From Nocardioides panacis (lineage in GTDB: Bacteria > Actinomycetota > Actinomycetes > Propionibacteriales > Nocardioidaceae), in the NCBI RefSeq assembly GCF_019039255.1, contig NZ_CP077062.1:3844001-3908000 (forward strand): a stretch of DNA of 64,000 bases, in the 5' to 3' direction. The notes below the pieces were generated by a model. That model made no database searches. It was not told where the DNA came from and worked only from the letters and a program-made list of their open reading frames with translations. A program made the translations under genes and the position numbers. Positions 18,953-27,286 of this stretch are shown in pieces; position 1 is the stretch's first letter; the number at the start of each line of letters is the position of its first letter.

Positions 18953-20080
18953 CTGAACCCTCGCCTGCAGCGGGTCGTGCTCGACCTGCTCGAGGACTTC
19001 CCCGTCGACCGGGTCGTCGACGAGGCGGTCGCGCAGGTGCGGGCGGAGGTGCCGGCGTTCCGCACGCTGGACTCCGAGCGGATGCGGGCAGACATCGCCG
19101 GGGCGATGTCGCTGGCGGTCGCGTCGGTGCGCGACGGCGTCGACCGGGACGGCCTGGAGGGTGACGCGCTCCGGGCGATCGGCGCGGTGCGCGCCGAGGA
19201 GGGCGTCGACGTCGACGCGATGCTCGCCGGCTTCCGGATCGTCGCCCGGGTCACGATCGACACGATGCTGGAGATCGCCCGCCAGCGCGGCGTGGACTCG
19301 ATGGCGTCCCTGGAGCTGACCCGGGCGGTCTGGGTGCACTGCGACGACGCGGCCGCCGCGCTGGCCGCCGGTCACCGGGCCTGGACCGAGTCGCCGGACC
19401 GGCGTGCCGTGACCTCCACGCAGGCCGCCCTGCGCCGGCTGGTCCGCGGGGACCTCACCGACGAGCTGACGGCCGAGGCGTGCGCCGAGCTCGGGCTGGA
19501 CGTCGCCGGCAGCTACTGCGTGGTGCTCGCCGGCAGCGGGGACCACCCGCTCAACCCGGCGCTCGCGGGACGGCTGCTGGCGTCGTACGACGACACGACG
19601 GTCGAGCGGGTCGTCGGCGTGGCCACGTCCCTGACCGGCGAGTCCTGGGGCTGCCCGGTGGGGTACGGCGACCGGGTGCCGGTCCGCGACCTGCGCGCCT
19701 CGTTCCACGGGGCGCTGCTGGCCTGGGAGATGGCCGAGGCCTTCGGGCTCGACGAGCCGCAGCACGCCGACGACGTACGCCTGCTGCGCGCCGTGCACCT
19801 GCTCCCCGAGATCGGGGACGCGTTCGTCGAGCAGTGCTTCGGCCACCTCGACGAGGCCCGCCAGGAGGCCCTGCGCGCGACGCTGCACGCCTGGTTCGCC
19901 GCCCAGGGCAGCACCGACGCGGCCGCCGAGGTCCTGTTCGTGCACCGCAACACGCTGCGCTACCGGCTGCGCTCGTTCACCGAGTCGACCGGGCTCAGCC
20001 TGGACCGGCCCGAGGACTCGTTCGCGGTCTGGTGGGCGATGCGCCGCCTCGACGAGCAGCGTCGTCACCCGGAGGTCTAG
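18953..20080 (+). CDS. PucR-family transcription regulator
   Basis: A 375-residue regulator with a large N-terminal sensory region and a C-terminal PucR helix-turn-helix. The latter is seen as AAQGSTDAAAEVLFVHRNTLRYRLRSF, with the invariant HRNTLRYRL. The middle resembles the GGDEF-like CdaR domain of the family. The start is unusual: AAGGAG lies five bases before a CTG, whereas a TTG 39 bases upstream has no ribosome site. Downstream on the same strand are a Tat peptide, a DUF4331 protein and a His-rich protein, so it may regulate them. The ligand is unknown. Confidence 0.85.
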   Translation: MNPRLQRVVLDLLEDFPVDRVVDEAVAQVRAEVPAFRTLDSERMRADIAGAMSLAVASVRDGVDRDGLEGDALRAIGAVRAEEGVDVDAMLAGFRIVARVTIDTMLEIARQRGVDSMASLELTRAVWVHCDDAAAALAAGHRAWTESPDRRAVTSTQAALRRLVRGDLTDELTAEACAELGLDVAGSYCVVLAGSGDHPLNPALAGRLLASYDDTTVERVVGVATSLTGESWGCPVGYGDRVPVRDLRASFHGALLAWEMAEAFGLDEPQHADDVRLLRAVHLLPEIGDAFVEQCFGHLDEARQEALRATLHAWFAAQGSTDAAAEVLFVHRNTLRYRLRSFTESTGLSLDRPEDSFAVWWAMRRLDEQRRHPEV

Positions 20081-20193
20081 ACCAGTTGGGGTGCCGGGTC
20101 GGCGCACCCGTCCGAACCGGCGCGCGGCGCGAATGTGCCTATGGCGCAGATCACACGGTCTGCCGACCCACGACTCGCTCGAAGGGATCTCAC

Positions 20194-20448
20194 ATGAGCG
20201 ACACATCCCGACGCCGCTTCATCGGCGTCGCGGGGGCAGGTGCGGCAGCCGCAGGGGCCACCGTCCTGGTGCCCTCCGCAGCCTCCGCAGCCCAGACCCG
20301 CCTGCACGGCAAGGCCGCCACGTCGCCGATCGTCGCGTTCGTGGCGGACGGTTCCTCCGACGAGGTGACCCTCATGGTCGACGAGCGCGAGGTCGTCGTG
20401 CACGACCGGGACCTCGTCAACCGTCTTCGCAACGCAGCAGGGAGCTGA
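20194..20448 (+). CDS. Small Tat-exported protein, unknown function
   Basis: An 84-residue protein with a twin-arginine signal: RRRFIGVAGAGAAAAGA at residues 6-22 and a cleavage site A-S-A-A near 31-33. The mature part is only about 50 residues, acidic, with VAFVADGSSDEVTLMVDEREVVVHDRDLV. Tat export implies that it folds, or binds a partner or cofactor, before crossing the membrane. Its stop lies five bases before the DUF4331 start, so the two are cotranscribed. The ribosome site GAAGGGA lies upstream. Not a family I recognise. Confidence 0.8.
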   Translation: MSDTSRRRFIGVAGAGAAAAGATVLVPSAASAAQTRLHGKAATSPIVAFVADGSSDEVTLMVDEREVVVHDRDLVNRLRNAAGS

Positions 20449-20453
20449 CCCAC

Positions 20454-21851
20454 ATGTCCTCACACCGCGAAGCACCGGAGATCTCCAAGGACCCGGTTGC
20501 CGACAACACCGACGTCTACGCCTTCGTCAGCCCGAAGAAGCCGACGCACGTCACGCTGATCGCGAACTTCATCCCGCTGCAGAAGCCGGACGGCGGCCCG
20601 AACTTCTACGAGTTCGGCGACGACGTGCTCTACGAGATCAAGATCGCGAACAAGGGCAAGGCCACCGCGGACGTGGTCTACCAGTTCCGCTTCCACACCG
20701 AGATCCGGAACAAGAAGACGTTCCTCTACAACACCGGGCGGATCAACTCGCTCGGCGACTCCCAGTGGAACCGTCCCCAGTTCTACTCCGTGACCCGGAT
20801 CAAGAACGGCCGCAAGACCGTCCTCGGCCGCGACCTGCGCTGCCCGCCGGTCAACGTGGGGCCGCGCAGCACGCCGAACTACGAGGAGAGCCTCGGCAGC
20901 CCCGCCCGGCACCGTCTCGGCATGCGCACCGTGTTCGCCGGCCAGCGCGCCGAGGGCTTCCACGTCGACCTGGGCGCCATCTTCGACCTGGGCACCCTGC
21001 GCCCGTTCGCCCAGGCGCACCTGGTGCCCTCGGCCGAGGCGATGGACGGGGTGGACTCCACCAAGACCTACAACGTGCACACCATCGCGATCGAGGTGCC
21101 GATCAGCGAGGTCAGCCGCTACGGCAACAAGCCCACCGACGCGATGGCGCCGGGCGCGGTGATCGGCGTCTGGGCGACCGCGAGCCGCCGCAAGTCGCGC
21201 ATCCTGAACGCCAAGACCGGCAAGACCGAGGGCCACGGCCCCTGGCAGCAGGTCTCCCGCCTGGGCAGCCCGCTGTTCAACGAGGTCATCGTGCCGATGG
21301 CCGAGAAGGACAAGTGGAACGTGGACTCCCCGTCCGGCGACAAGGCCTACGCGAAGTACGTCAACCGCCCCGAGCTGGCCGGGCTGCTGCCGGTGCTCTA
21401 CCCGGGGGTGTTCCCGAACCTCGCGAAGTACACCAAGCCGCGGGCGGACCTGAACGCGATCCTGCTGACCGGCATCCCGAGCGGCGTGGTGCCCGGGTTC
21501 CAGAACTACACCGGACCGGTCGAGTCGGACATGCTCCGGCTGAACGTCGCCGTCCCGCCGACACCGATGGACCGGGCCAACCCGCTGGGCCTGGTGGCCG
21601 GGGATCCCGCCGGCTACCCCAACGGGCGCCGGGTCGTCGACGACACGACGACCATCCAGCTGCGGGCCATCGCCGGTCTCACGATCCCGCTGGTCGACAA
21701 GTCGTTCACCCCGGACGGCGCGACCAGCAAGGTCACGGACGGTACGACGAACGAGAACCCGGCCTACAAGGACCACTTCCCGTTCCTGGGCGCTCCGAAC
21801 GGTGGGTACGAGACCAAGCCGGGCTCGTCCATGACCACCTCGTCACCGTGA
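20454..21851 (+). CDS. DUF4331 domain protein
   Basis: A 465-residue protein of the DUF4331 family, identified by the opening SSHREAPEISKDPVADNTDVYAF. Segments such as FIPLQKPDGGPNFYEFGDDVLYEIKI and QFRFHTEIRNK follow. No signal peptide is visible, although many family members are exported; the preceding Tat protein may be its carrier (inference). The function of DUF4331 is not established. The following gene overlaps it by four bases (GTGA), so the three genes form a tight unit. Several histidines and aspartates at the start could bind metal. Confidence 0.88.
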   Translation: MSSHREAPEISKDPVADNTDVYAFVSPKKPTHVTLIANFIPLQKPDGGPNFYEFGDDVLYEIKIANKGKATADVVYQFRFHTEIRNKKTFLYNTGRINSLGDSQWNRPQFYSVTRIKNGRKTVLGRDLRCPPVNVGPRSTPNYEESLGSPARHRLGMRTVFAGQRAEGFHVDLGAIFDLGTLRPFAQAHLVPSAEAMDGVDSTKTYNVHTIAIEVPISEVSRYGNKPTDAMAPGAVIGVWATASRRKSRILNAKTGKTEGHGPWQQVSRLGSPLFNEVIVPMAEKDKWNVDSPSGDKAYAKYVNRPELAGLLPVLYPGVFPNLAKYTKPRADLNAILLTGIPSGVVPGFQNYTGPVESDMLRLNVAVPPTPMDRANPLGLVAGDPAGYPNGRRVVDDTTTIQLRAIAGLTIPLVDKSFTPDGATSKVTDGTTNENPAYKDHFPFLGAPNGGYETKPGSSMTTSSP

Positions 21852-22225
21852 CCGAGCACCTGCACCAGCACGGCCACGAGCACGGGCACACGCACGGGCC
21901 GGGTCACGTCGACGCGGAGAACCCCTTCGCGGGACAGGGCTCGGTGCTGCTCGACATCGGGGACGACGTCGGGGCGCTCGTCGTCTCGACGCCGGCCTCG
22001 ATGGTCGGCGTCGAGATCGAGATCCGGCCCGCCGGTGGGGACGTCCACGGCCACTACCCGCACGTCGCGGTGGTGGCCCGTCCGGTCGGGGACGAGCTGG
22101 TCCCCTCGCTCGTGTACGGCGACCTGACCGAGGGCTCCTACGAGCTCTACGAGAAGGGCGGCGGGCCCGTCCGGCTCACCGTCGAGGTCAAGGGCGGCTC
22201 CGTCACCGAGGCGGAATGGCCCTAG
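21848..22225 (+). CDS. Histidine-rich small protein of the DUF4331 operon
   Basis: A 125-residue protein whose first 20 residues hold eight histidines (TEHLHQHGHEHGHTHGPGH), an obvious metal-binding tail. The rest is a beta-rich domain with VGVEIEIRPAGGDVHGHYPHVAVVARP and ends TVEVKGGSVTEAEW. It starts with GTG overlapping the DUF4331 stop. The pattern suggests a metal store or metallochaperone for the upstream protein, which is inference only. I recognise no named family. Confidence 0.8.
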   Translation: MTEHLHQHGHEHGHTHGPGHVDAENPFAGQGSVLLDIGDDVGALVVSTPASMVGVEIEIRPAGGDVHGHYPHVAVVARPVGDELVPSLVYGDLTEGSYELYEKGGGPVRLTVEVKGGSVTEAEWP

Positions 22226-22248
22226 GCCGTCCGGGTACCGGTTCCTCG

Positions 22249-22280
22249 GAGGTGGACGTCCCACGGGGGGCGTCCACCTC
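22249..22280 (+). terminator. Terminator of the DUF4331 operon
   Basis: GAGGTGGACG and CGTCCACCTC form a perfect ten-base stem around a 12-base loop, 23 bases after the last gene. Confidence 0.7.
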
Positions 22281-22429
22281 TGCCGTTCCCGGGGCCCGCG
22301 GGGTTGTTCACGAGTTCGCCACACATGGACGCCGATATTTCTTCTCCCTGTCACACGGGGTAACGGTCCCGTCGCATGGCTCGCGCACCCTGGACTGGTC
22401 AGCAACCGACCTTTTCCCGGGGGACCCAC

Positions 22430-22690
22430 ATGACCGCCGCCATCGCCGAGAGCGCCGAGACCGCCACCACCAGCCGCACCCGCGGGCCCGCTCCGCGGTC
22501 CGCGATGACGCTGGTCGACGCGAGCTACGACGCCGAGAAGGCCAAGGCCGAACGGCTCGCCGCGGCCGCCCAGCGCCGGGCCGCCGCCCGCGCCCGCGAC
22601 CTCACCGCCCTGCTCCGCGACCGGCCCGACCTCGCCGGGGTGCACGCCCCCGCGGACTTCGCCGTCGACGCGGTCCGCTGGTGCGCCTGA
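22430..22690 (+). CDS. Small Ala/Arg-rich protein, unknown function
   Basis: An 86-residue protein with GGGGGA eight bases before its ATG. A Thr/Ala-rich start is followed by a predicted charged helix (DAEKAKAERLAAAAQRRAAARARD) and the ending DLAGVHAPADFAVDAVRWCA. It has a single cysteine at the penultimate residue and no membrane segment. It stands alone between a terminator and a small membrane-protein gene. I do not recognise it. Codon use fits a real gene. Confidence 0.6.
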   Translation: MTAAIAESAETATTSRTRGPAPRSAMTLVDASYDAEKAKAERLAAAAQRRAAARARDLTALLRDRPDLAGVHAPADFAVDAVRWCA

Positions 22691-22722
22691 CGTAGCGCGG
22701 CCGCGTCGGGCAGAGTGGCGTC

Positions 22723-23082
22723 GTGGACGAACGCCCCTCCGGCCCGAGGTCGGCCCTGCTGCTGCTCCGCTTCCTCGCCGAGCTGGCGATGCTCGGCGCC
22801 CTGGCCTGGGGCGGCTGGAACCTCTCCGGCAGCGACCCGGTGTCGCTGGTCGCGGCGGTGGCCCTGCCGGTCGCCGGCGCCCTGGTCTGGGGCCGCTGGG
22901 TCGCGCCCCGGGCGGCGCACCGGCTGCCCGACCCCGCCCGGGCCGGCGTCGAGCTGGTGCTGTTCATGGCCGCGTTCGTGCTGCTCACCCGCTCCGAGCC
23001 GCAGCCGGACACGCTCGGCTGGGCGCTGGCGATGCTGCTGCTCTACCTGCTCAGCATGCCCGCACGCCGGCTGCGGGTCTGA
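22723..23082 (+). CDS. DUF2568 (YrdB-like) small membrane protein
   Basis: A 119-residue integral membrane protein with four hydrophobic segments: LLLLRFLAELAMLGALAWGGW, SLVAAVALPVAGALVWGRW, GVELVLFMAAFVLLT and LGWALAMLLLYLLSM. The opening RFLAELAMLGALAWGGW and the WGRWVAPRA centre are typical of the DUF2568/YrdB family. The start is GTG. Function unknown. It is convergent with the HerA-like gene, with only three bases between them. Confidence 0.85.
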   Translation: MDERPSGPRSALLLLRFLAELAMLGALAWGGWNLSGSDPVSLVAAVALPVAGALVWGRWVAPRAAHRLPDPARAGVELVLFMAAFVLLTRSEPQPDTLGWALAMLLLYLLSMPARRLRV

Positions 23083-23085
23083 GGC

Positions 23086-24684
23086 TCACCGGCGACGGCC
23101 GACCCCGAAGACGCCCCGCACGATCTCGCGGGCGGCGGTGCGCACCAGGTCCCGGGCCATCGGCGACCTCAGGATGTCCTGCACGGTCCCGGCGTCCTGC
23201 TTCTTCCGCGAGGGCGCCCGGGTCGTGCCGGTCGGGTAGTCCAGGTGGTCCTCACCCGTCCTCGGCGCCGGCTTCCCGGCGCTCGCCGTCTTCTCCTTCT
23301 CGGCAGCCGCGGCGCCCGCCTCCAGCCGTGCCGCGAGCCGCTCCCGGGCCGAGTCCCGGTCGACCGCCTCGGCGTACTTCGGGGTCAGCGCGGAGGCCGC
23401 CACGCTCGCGGTCATCGCCGCCGGGTCGGCCGGCCCCATCCGCGACTCGGGGGCGCGCAGCCGGGTCCAGGCGACCGGGGTGGGCGCACCGCGCTCGTTC
23501 ATCACCGTCACCACCGCCTCGCCGATCCCGAGCGAGAGGATCACCGTGCCGAGGTCGGCGTAGGACGAGGTCGGGTAGGTGTTCACGGTCGCCTTCAGGG
23601 CCTTCGCGTCGTTCGGGGTGGCCGCCCGCAGCTGGTGCTGCACCCGTGACCCGAGCTGAGCCAGGATCTCGTCGGGTACGTCGGTCGGGCTCTGGGTCAC
23701 GAAGAAGACGCCCACGCCCTTGGAGCGGATCAGCCGCACGGTCTGGGTGATCGCCCGGAGGAAGTCCTTGGAGGCGTCGGCGAACAGCAGGTGCGCCTCG
23801 TCGAAGAAGAACACCAGGCTCGGCTTGTCGGGGTCCCCGAGCTCGGGGAGGTCGTGGAACAGGTCGGCGAGCAGCCACATCAGGAACGTGGAGAACAGCG
23901 CCGGACGGTCCTGCAGGTGCGGCAGCTCGACGAGCGAGATCAGGCCGAGGCCGGAGGCGTCGGTGCGCAGCAGGTCGCGGGTGTCGAACTCCGGCTCGCC
24001 GAAGAACGCGTCGGCGCCCTGGTCCGCGAAGCCGATCAGCTCGCGCAGGATCACCCCCGCGGTCGAGGACGACAGCCCGCCGAGGTCCTTCAGGTCGCCC
24101 TTGCCCTCCTCGGAGGTGAGGAAGGAGACGACCGCGCGGAGGTCGGCGAGGTCGAGCAGCGGCAGCCCCGCCGCGTCGGCGTAGTGGAACACCAGGCCGA
24201 GCGAGGACTCCTGTGTGTCGTTGAGACCGAGCACCTTGGCCAGCAGGGTCGGGCCGAAGGACGTCATGGTGGCCCGCAGCGGGATGCCGGTGCCCTCGCC
24301 GCCGAGCGCGAGGAACTCCACGGGGAAGCCGGTCGCGGCCCACTGCTGGCCGACCGAGGCGGCCCGCGCGGAGACCTTCGGGTTCTCCTCGCCCGGGGTC
24401 GACAGCCCCGACAGGTCGCCCTTGATGTCGGCGGCGAACACCGGGACCCCGTGCGCGGAGAGCTGCTCGGCGAGCAGCTGCAGGGTCTTGGTCTTGCCGG
24501 TGCCGGTCGCGCCGGCCACCAGGCCGTGCCGGTTCAGCATCGCGAGCGGGATCCGGACCCGCGCGTCGGAGAGCCGGTCCGCGTCGAGCAGCAGACCGCC
24601 GAGCTCCAGGGCCGGCCCTTCGAAGGCGTACCCCGCGGTGACGGCGGCGAGGATCGGGTCCGGCTCTGCTGACGGGGCGGTCAC
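23086..24684 (-). CDS. HerA-like ATPase (DUF853 family)
   Basis: A 532-residue P-loop ATPase of the HerA/FtsK superfamily, DUF853 branch. Walker A GATGTGKT lies at residues 58-65, the DIKGDLSGL motif follows, and Walker B is LVFFFDEAHLLF. The sensor-like QSPTDVPDEILAQLGSRVQHQLRA and a basic C-terminus complete the family pattern. HerA proteins are hexameric DNA translocases in archaea; the bacterial DUF853 group has no proven role. Start is GTG, six bases after TAGGGT (24691-24696), so a leaderless mRNA is likely. It is divergent from the next gene. Confidence 0.88.
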   Translation of the reverse strand: MTAPSAEPDPILAAVTAGYAFEGPALELGGLLLDADRLSDARVRIPLAMLNRHGLVAGATGTGKTKTLQLLAEQLSAHGVPVFAADIKGDLSGLSTPGEENPKVSARAASVGQQWAATGFPVEFLALGGEGTGIPLRATMTSFGPTLLAKVLGLNDTQESSLGLVFHYADAAGLPLLDLADLRAVVSFLTSEEGKGDLKDLGGLSSSTAGVILRELIGFADQGADAFFGEPEFDTRDLLRTDASGLGLISLVELPHLQDRPALFSTFLMWLLADLFHDLPELGDPDKPSLVFFFDEAHLLFADASKDFLRAITQTVRLIRSKGVGVFFVTQSPTDVPDEILAQLGSRVQHQLRAATPNDAKALKATVNTYPTSSYADLGTVILSLGIGEAVVTVMNERGAPTPVAWTRLRAPESRMGPADPAAMTASVAASALTPKYAEAVDRDSARERLAARLEAGAAAAEKEKTASAGKPAPRTGEDHLDYPTGTTRAPSRKKQDAGTVQDILRSPMARDLVRTAAREIVRGVFGVGRRR

Positions 24685-24732
24685 TCCCGCACCCTACCGA
24701 GCCCCGCGGGGCCGCGCCTTATGCTTGCCAGC

Positions 24733-25029
24733 GTGATCTTCAAGCGCGTCGGTGACGGCAGGCCGTACCCCGACCACGCCCTCGCCCCGCGGGACTGGGC
24801 CGCCCTGCCCCCGCGCCAGGTGCGCCTCGACGAGCTGATCACCACCAAGGACACCCTGCAGCTCGCCGCCCTGCTCGACGAGGACTCGACGTTCTTCGGC
24901 GACCTGTTCGCGCACGTCGTGGAGTGGCACGGCGAGCTCTACCTCGAGGACGGCCTGCACCGCGCGCTGCGGGCGGCCCTGCAGCAGCGCCACGTGCTGC
25001 ACGCCCGCGTGCTCGTCGTGGAGGCCTGA
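24733..25029 (+). CDS. Conserved small actinobacterial protein with ParB-like motif
   Basis: A 98-residue protein found across actinobacteria, usually directly before a LytR_C protein, as here. It opens with IFKRVGDGRPYPDH and ends with DGLHRALRAALQQRHVLHARVLV. The DGLHR...AL segment resembles the DGHHR motif of ParB/sulfiredoxin-fold domains. Databases often label it a VapB-like antitoxin, but no toxin gene is present. The GTG start was chosen because TATGCT ends seven bases upstream, giving a leaderless transcript. An ATG four codons earlier lies inside that -10 box. Confidence 0.72.
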   Translation: MIFKRVGDGRPYPDHALAPRDWAALPPRQVRLDELITTKDTLQLAALLDEDSTFFGDLFAHVVEWHGELYLEDGLHRALRAALQQRHVLHARVLVVEA

Positions 25030-25034
25030 TCGCC

Positions 25035-25577
25035 GTGGCCCACCGTCACCTCACGACCGGCATCACCCTGCTCGTGCTCGTCGGCATCCTGGTGGTGGGG
25101 GTGGTGCTGGGCTCCAAGTCCCTGTTCGCGCCGCTCCCGGACAGCGGCCAGGCGGCCGGGAGCCCCTCCCCGACCTGCGCCACGCAGGTCGTGAAGAAGG
25201 GCCAGCGGATCCGCTCCACGCAGGTCCAGGTCAGCGTCTTCAACGGCGGCACCCGCTCCGGTCTCGCCGACGAGACGCTGCAGTCCCTGGCCAAGCGCGG
25301 GTTCACGGCCGGCGACACCGGCAACGCCCCCTCCGGCACCAAGGTGCGGCGGGTGCGGGTCTTCACCACGACCAGGAACGACCTGTCCGCGACGCTCGTC
25401 GCCCGGCAGTTCGGCCGCAGCACCAAGGTGGTCGTCACCGACACCGACCTCGGCCCCGGCGTCGACGTGGTCGTCGGCAACAAGTTCGCCAAGCTCGCCA
25501 AGGCCCGGCACGTGCTCACCGTGCGGAAGAGCTCCTCGGTGTGCGTCCCGGTCCCCAGCGCCTCGCCCGCCGGCTAG
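25035..25577 (+). CDS. LytR C-terminal domain protein
   Basis: A 180-residue envelope protein with a single N-terminal membrane anchor (TTGITLLVLVGILVVGVVLG) followed by an external LytR_C domain (about 60-165; VQVSVFNGGTRSGLADETLQSLAKRGF). LytR_C proteins are linked to cell-wall assembly. This small form without the catalytic LCP domain resembles the VirR-type proteins of mycobacteria. Two cysteines (about 48 and 172) flank the domain and could form a disulfide. Start GTG lies five bases after the previous gene. Its stop overlaps the convergent antiporter stop by two bases. Confidence 0.85.
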   Translation: MAHRHLTTGITLLVLVGILVVGVVLGSKSLFAPLPDSGQAAGSPSPTCATQVVKKGQRIRSTQVQVSVFNGGTRSGLADETLQSLAKRGFTAGDTGNAPSGTKVRRVRVFTTTRNDLSATLVARQFGRSTKVVVTDTDLGPGVDVVVGNKFAKLAKARHVLTVRKSSSVCVPVPSASPAG

Positions 25578-27083
25578 GCCCGTTCGCCACCGAGCCAGTC
25601 GGCCAGCCGGCCGCGCAACGACACCGCCCGCAGCCGCGCCTCGGTGGCCTCCCGGCACCTGCGGGGGGTGACCACCAGCATGTCGTCGCCGCGGCGCAGC
25701 ACGGTCCGCTGGTCCGGCACCAGCGTCAGCCCGTCACGGACGAGCAGGGACACCGAGGCGCCCACGGGCAGCCGGAGCTCGCCGACCTCGACGCCGTGCA
25801 GGCGGGACTTGCGGGTGATGTTGATCTGCAGCAGGTCGGCCGCGATCCGCTCCAGCGGTGCGGCCTCGACCTCGATGTCGCGCGGCTCGCCACGCACCGT
25901 GACCCCCAGCCGGTCGGCGACCCACGGCAGCGTCGGGCCGGTGAGCAGCGTGTAGATCACCACCATCACGAAGACGATGTCGAACAGCTCCTCGCCGCCG
26001 GCCACGTTCTCGGCGAGCGGGATCGTGGTGAGCACGATGGGTACGGCGCCCCGCAGCCCCGCCCAGGACACGAAGACCTGCTCGCGCACGCTCATCCGGT
26101 GCGCCCACGAGCAGGCGATCACCGAGAGCGGCCGGGCCACCAACGTCAGCAGCAGGCCGGCCAGCGCCGCGACCACCACGTGGTAGACCGAGATCCGCTC
26201 GGGGGACACGAGCAGGCCGAGCATCACGAACAGCCCGATCTGCGCGAGCCAGGCGACCCCCTCGGAGAAGGACCGGGTCGCGGCGCGGTGCGGCAGCTCG
26301 CTGTTGCCGAGCACCAGCGCCGCCGTGTAGACGGCGGCGAACCCGGACGCGTGCAGGGCCGCCGTACCGGCGTAGGCGAAGATCGCCAGGGTCAGCACCG
26401 CGATCGGGTACAGGCCCGAGGACGGGAGCGCCACGCGGCGCATCAGCCAGGCGCCGCCGAAGCCGACCGCGAGGCCGGCCACCACGCCCATGGCCAGCTC
26501 GTAGGCCACGATGCCGACGAAGCCCAGCACGCCGTGGTCCAGCGCCGCGCCGGTGCTCACCAGCGACACCAGCAGCACGGTCGGCGCGTCGTTCAGGCCC
26601 GATTCGGCCTCGAGGGCGCCGGTGATCCCGCGGGGCAGCGGGACGCGGCGCAGCACCGAGAACACCGCGGCCGCGTCGGTCGGCGACGTCACCGCACCGA
26701 GCAGCACCGCGAGCTGCCAGTCCAGGCCGAACAGGTAGTGCGCACCGAGCGCCATCACGGTCACGCTCACCCCGACGCCGACCGTCGCCAGGGAGACGCC
26801 CAGCCGCATCGCCGGCCGGATCTCGGCCCAGTGGGTCGTCAGGCCGCCCTCGGCCAGGATCAGCACCAGCGCCGTGGAAGCCCAGCGCGTGCGCGACGTT
26901 GGCGTCCTCGAACTGGATGCCCAGCCCCGACTCGCCGAGCAGCACGCCCATCATCAGGTAGATCAGGAGGCTGGGCAGACCGACGCGGACCGAGACCCGG
27001 ACGGCGAGGATCGCCACGAGCATCACGACCGCGCCGACCAGCAGGACCATGTCCATCTGGTGCGCGTCGAAGCTCACTGTCAC
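25574..27083 (-). pseudogene. K+/H+ antiporter (CvrA type), frameshifted as sequenced
   Basis: A CPA1-type cation/proton antiporter with about 12 membrane segments and a C-terminal TrkA-C domain (ADLLQINITRKSRLHGVEVGEL). Conserved transport motifs include TSPTDAAAVFSVLRR and ESGLNDAPTVLL. After LGFH near residue 70 the frame breaks: on the plus strand GTGGAAG at 26874-26880 has one G too many. With GTGAAG the protein reads LGFTALVLILAEGGLTTHW and continues to the stop, giving 502 residues, the normal length. No other damage is seen, so a read error or a very recent mutation is likely. The role is potassium and pH homeostasis. Confidence 0.88.
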
Positions 27084-27286
27084 CTCGGCTTCGGCAGGGG
27101 GCGGGTGCTCATCCTAGTGTCGGGTGACGCAAGCGGCCGCCCTCGCCGGGGGATGGACAAGGACGGCCGCGACCGTGGCGAGCGGGGTCCGCTCGGGTGA
27201 CCACCGTCCCCCTTCGCGCACACGAGACGCCATAGTCCGATGGGACGGTCTGCCCGGGCATCCGGCCGCACGGCTAGCGTGGGGCG

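Noticed and set aside
24733-25029. Toxin-antitoxin locus
   Set aside because: The gene is sometimes labelled a VapB antitoxin, but no PIN-domain or other toxin frame lies nearby.
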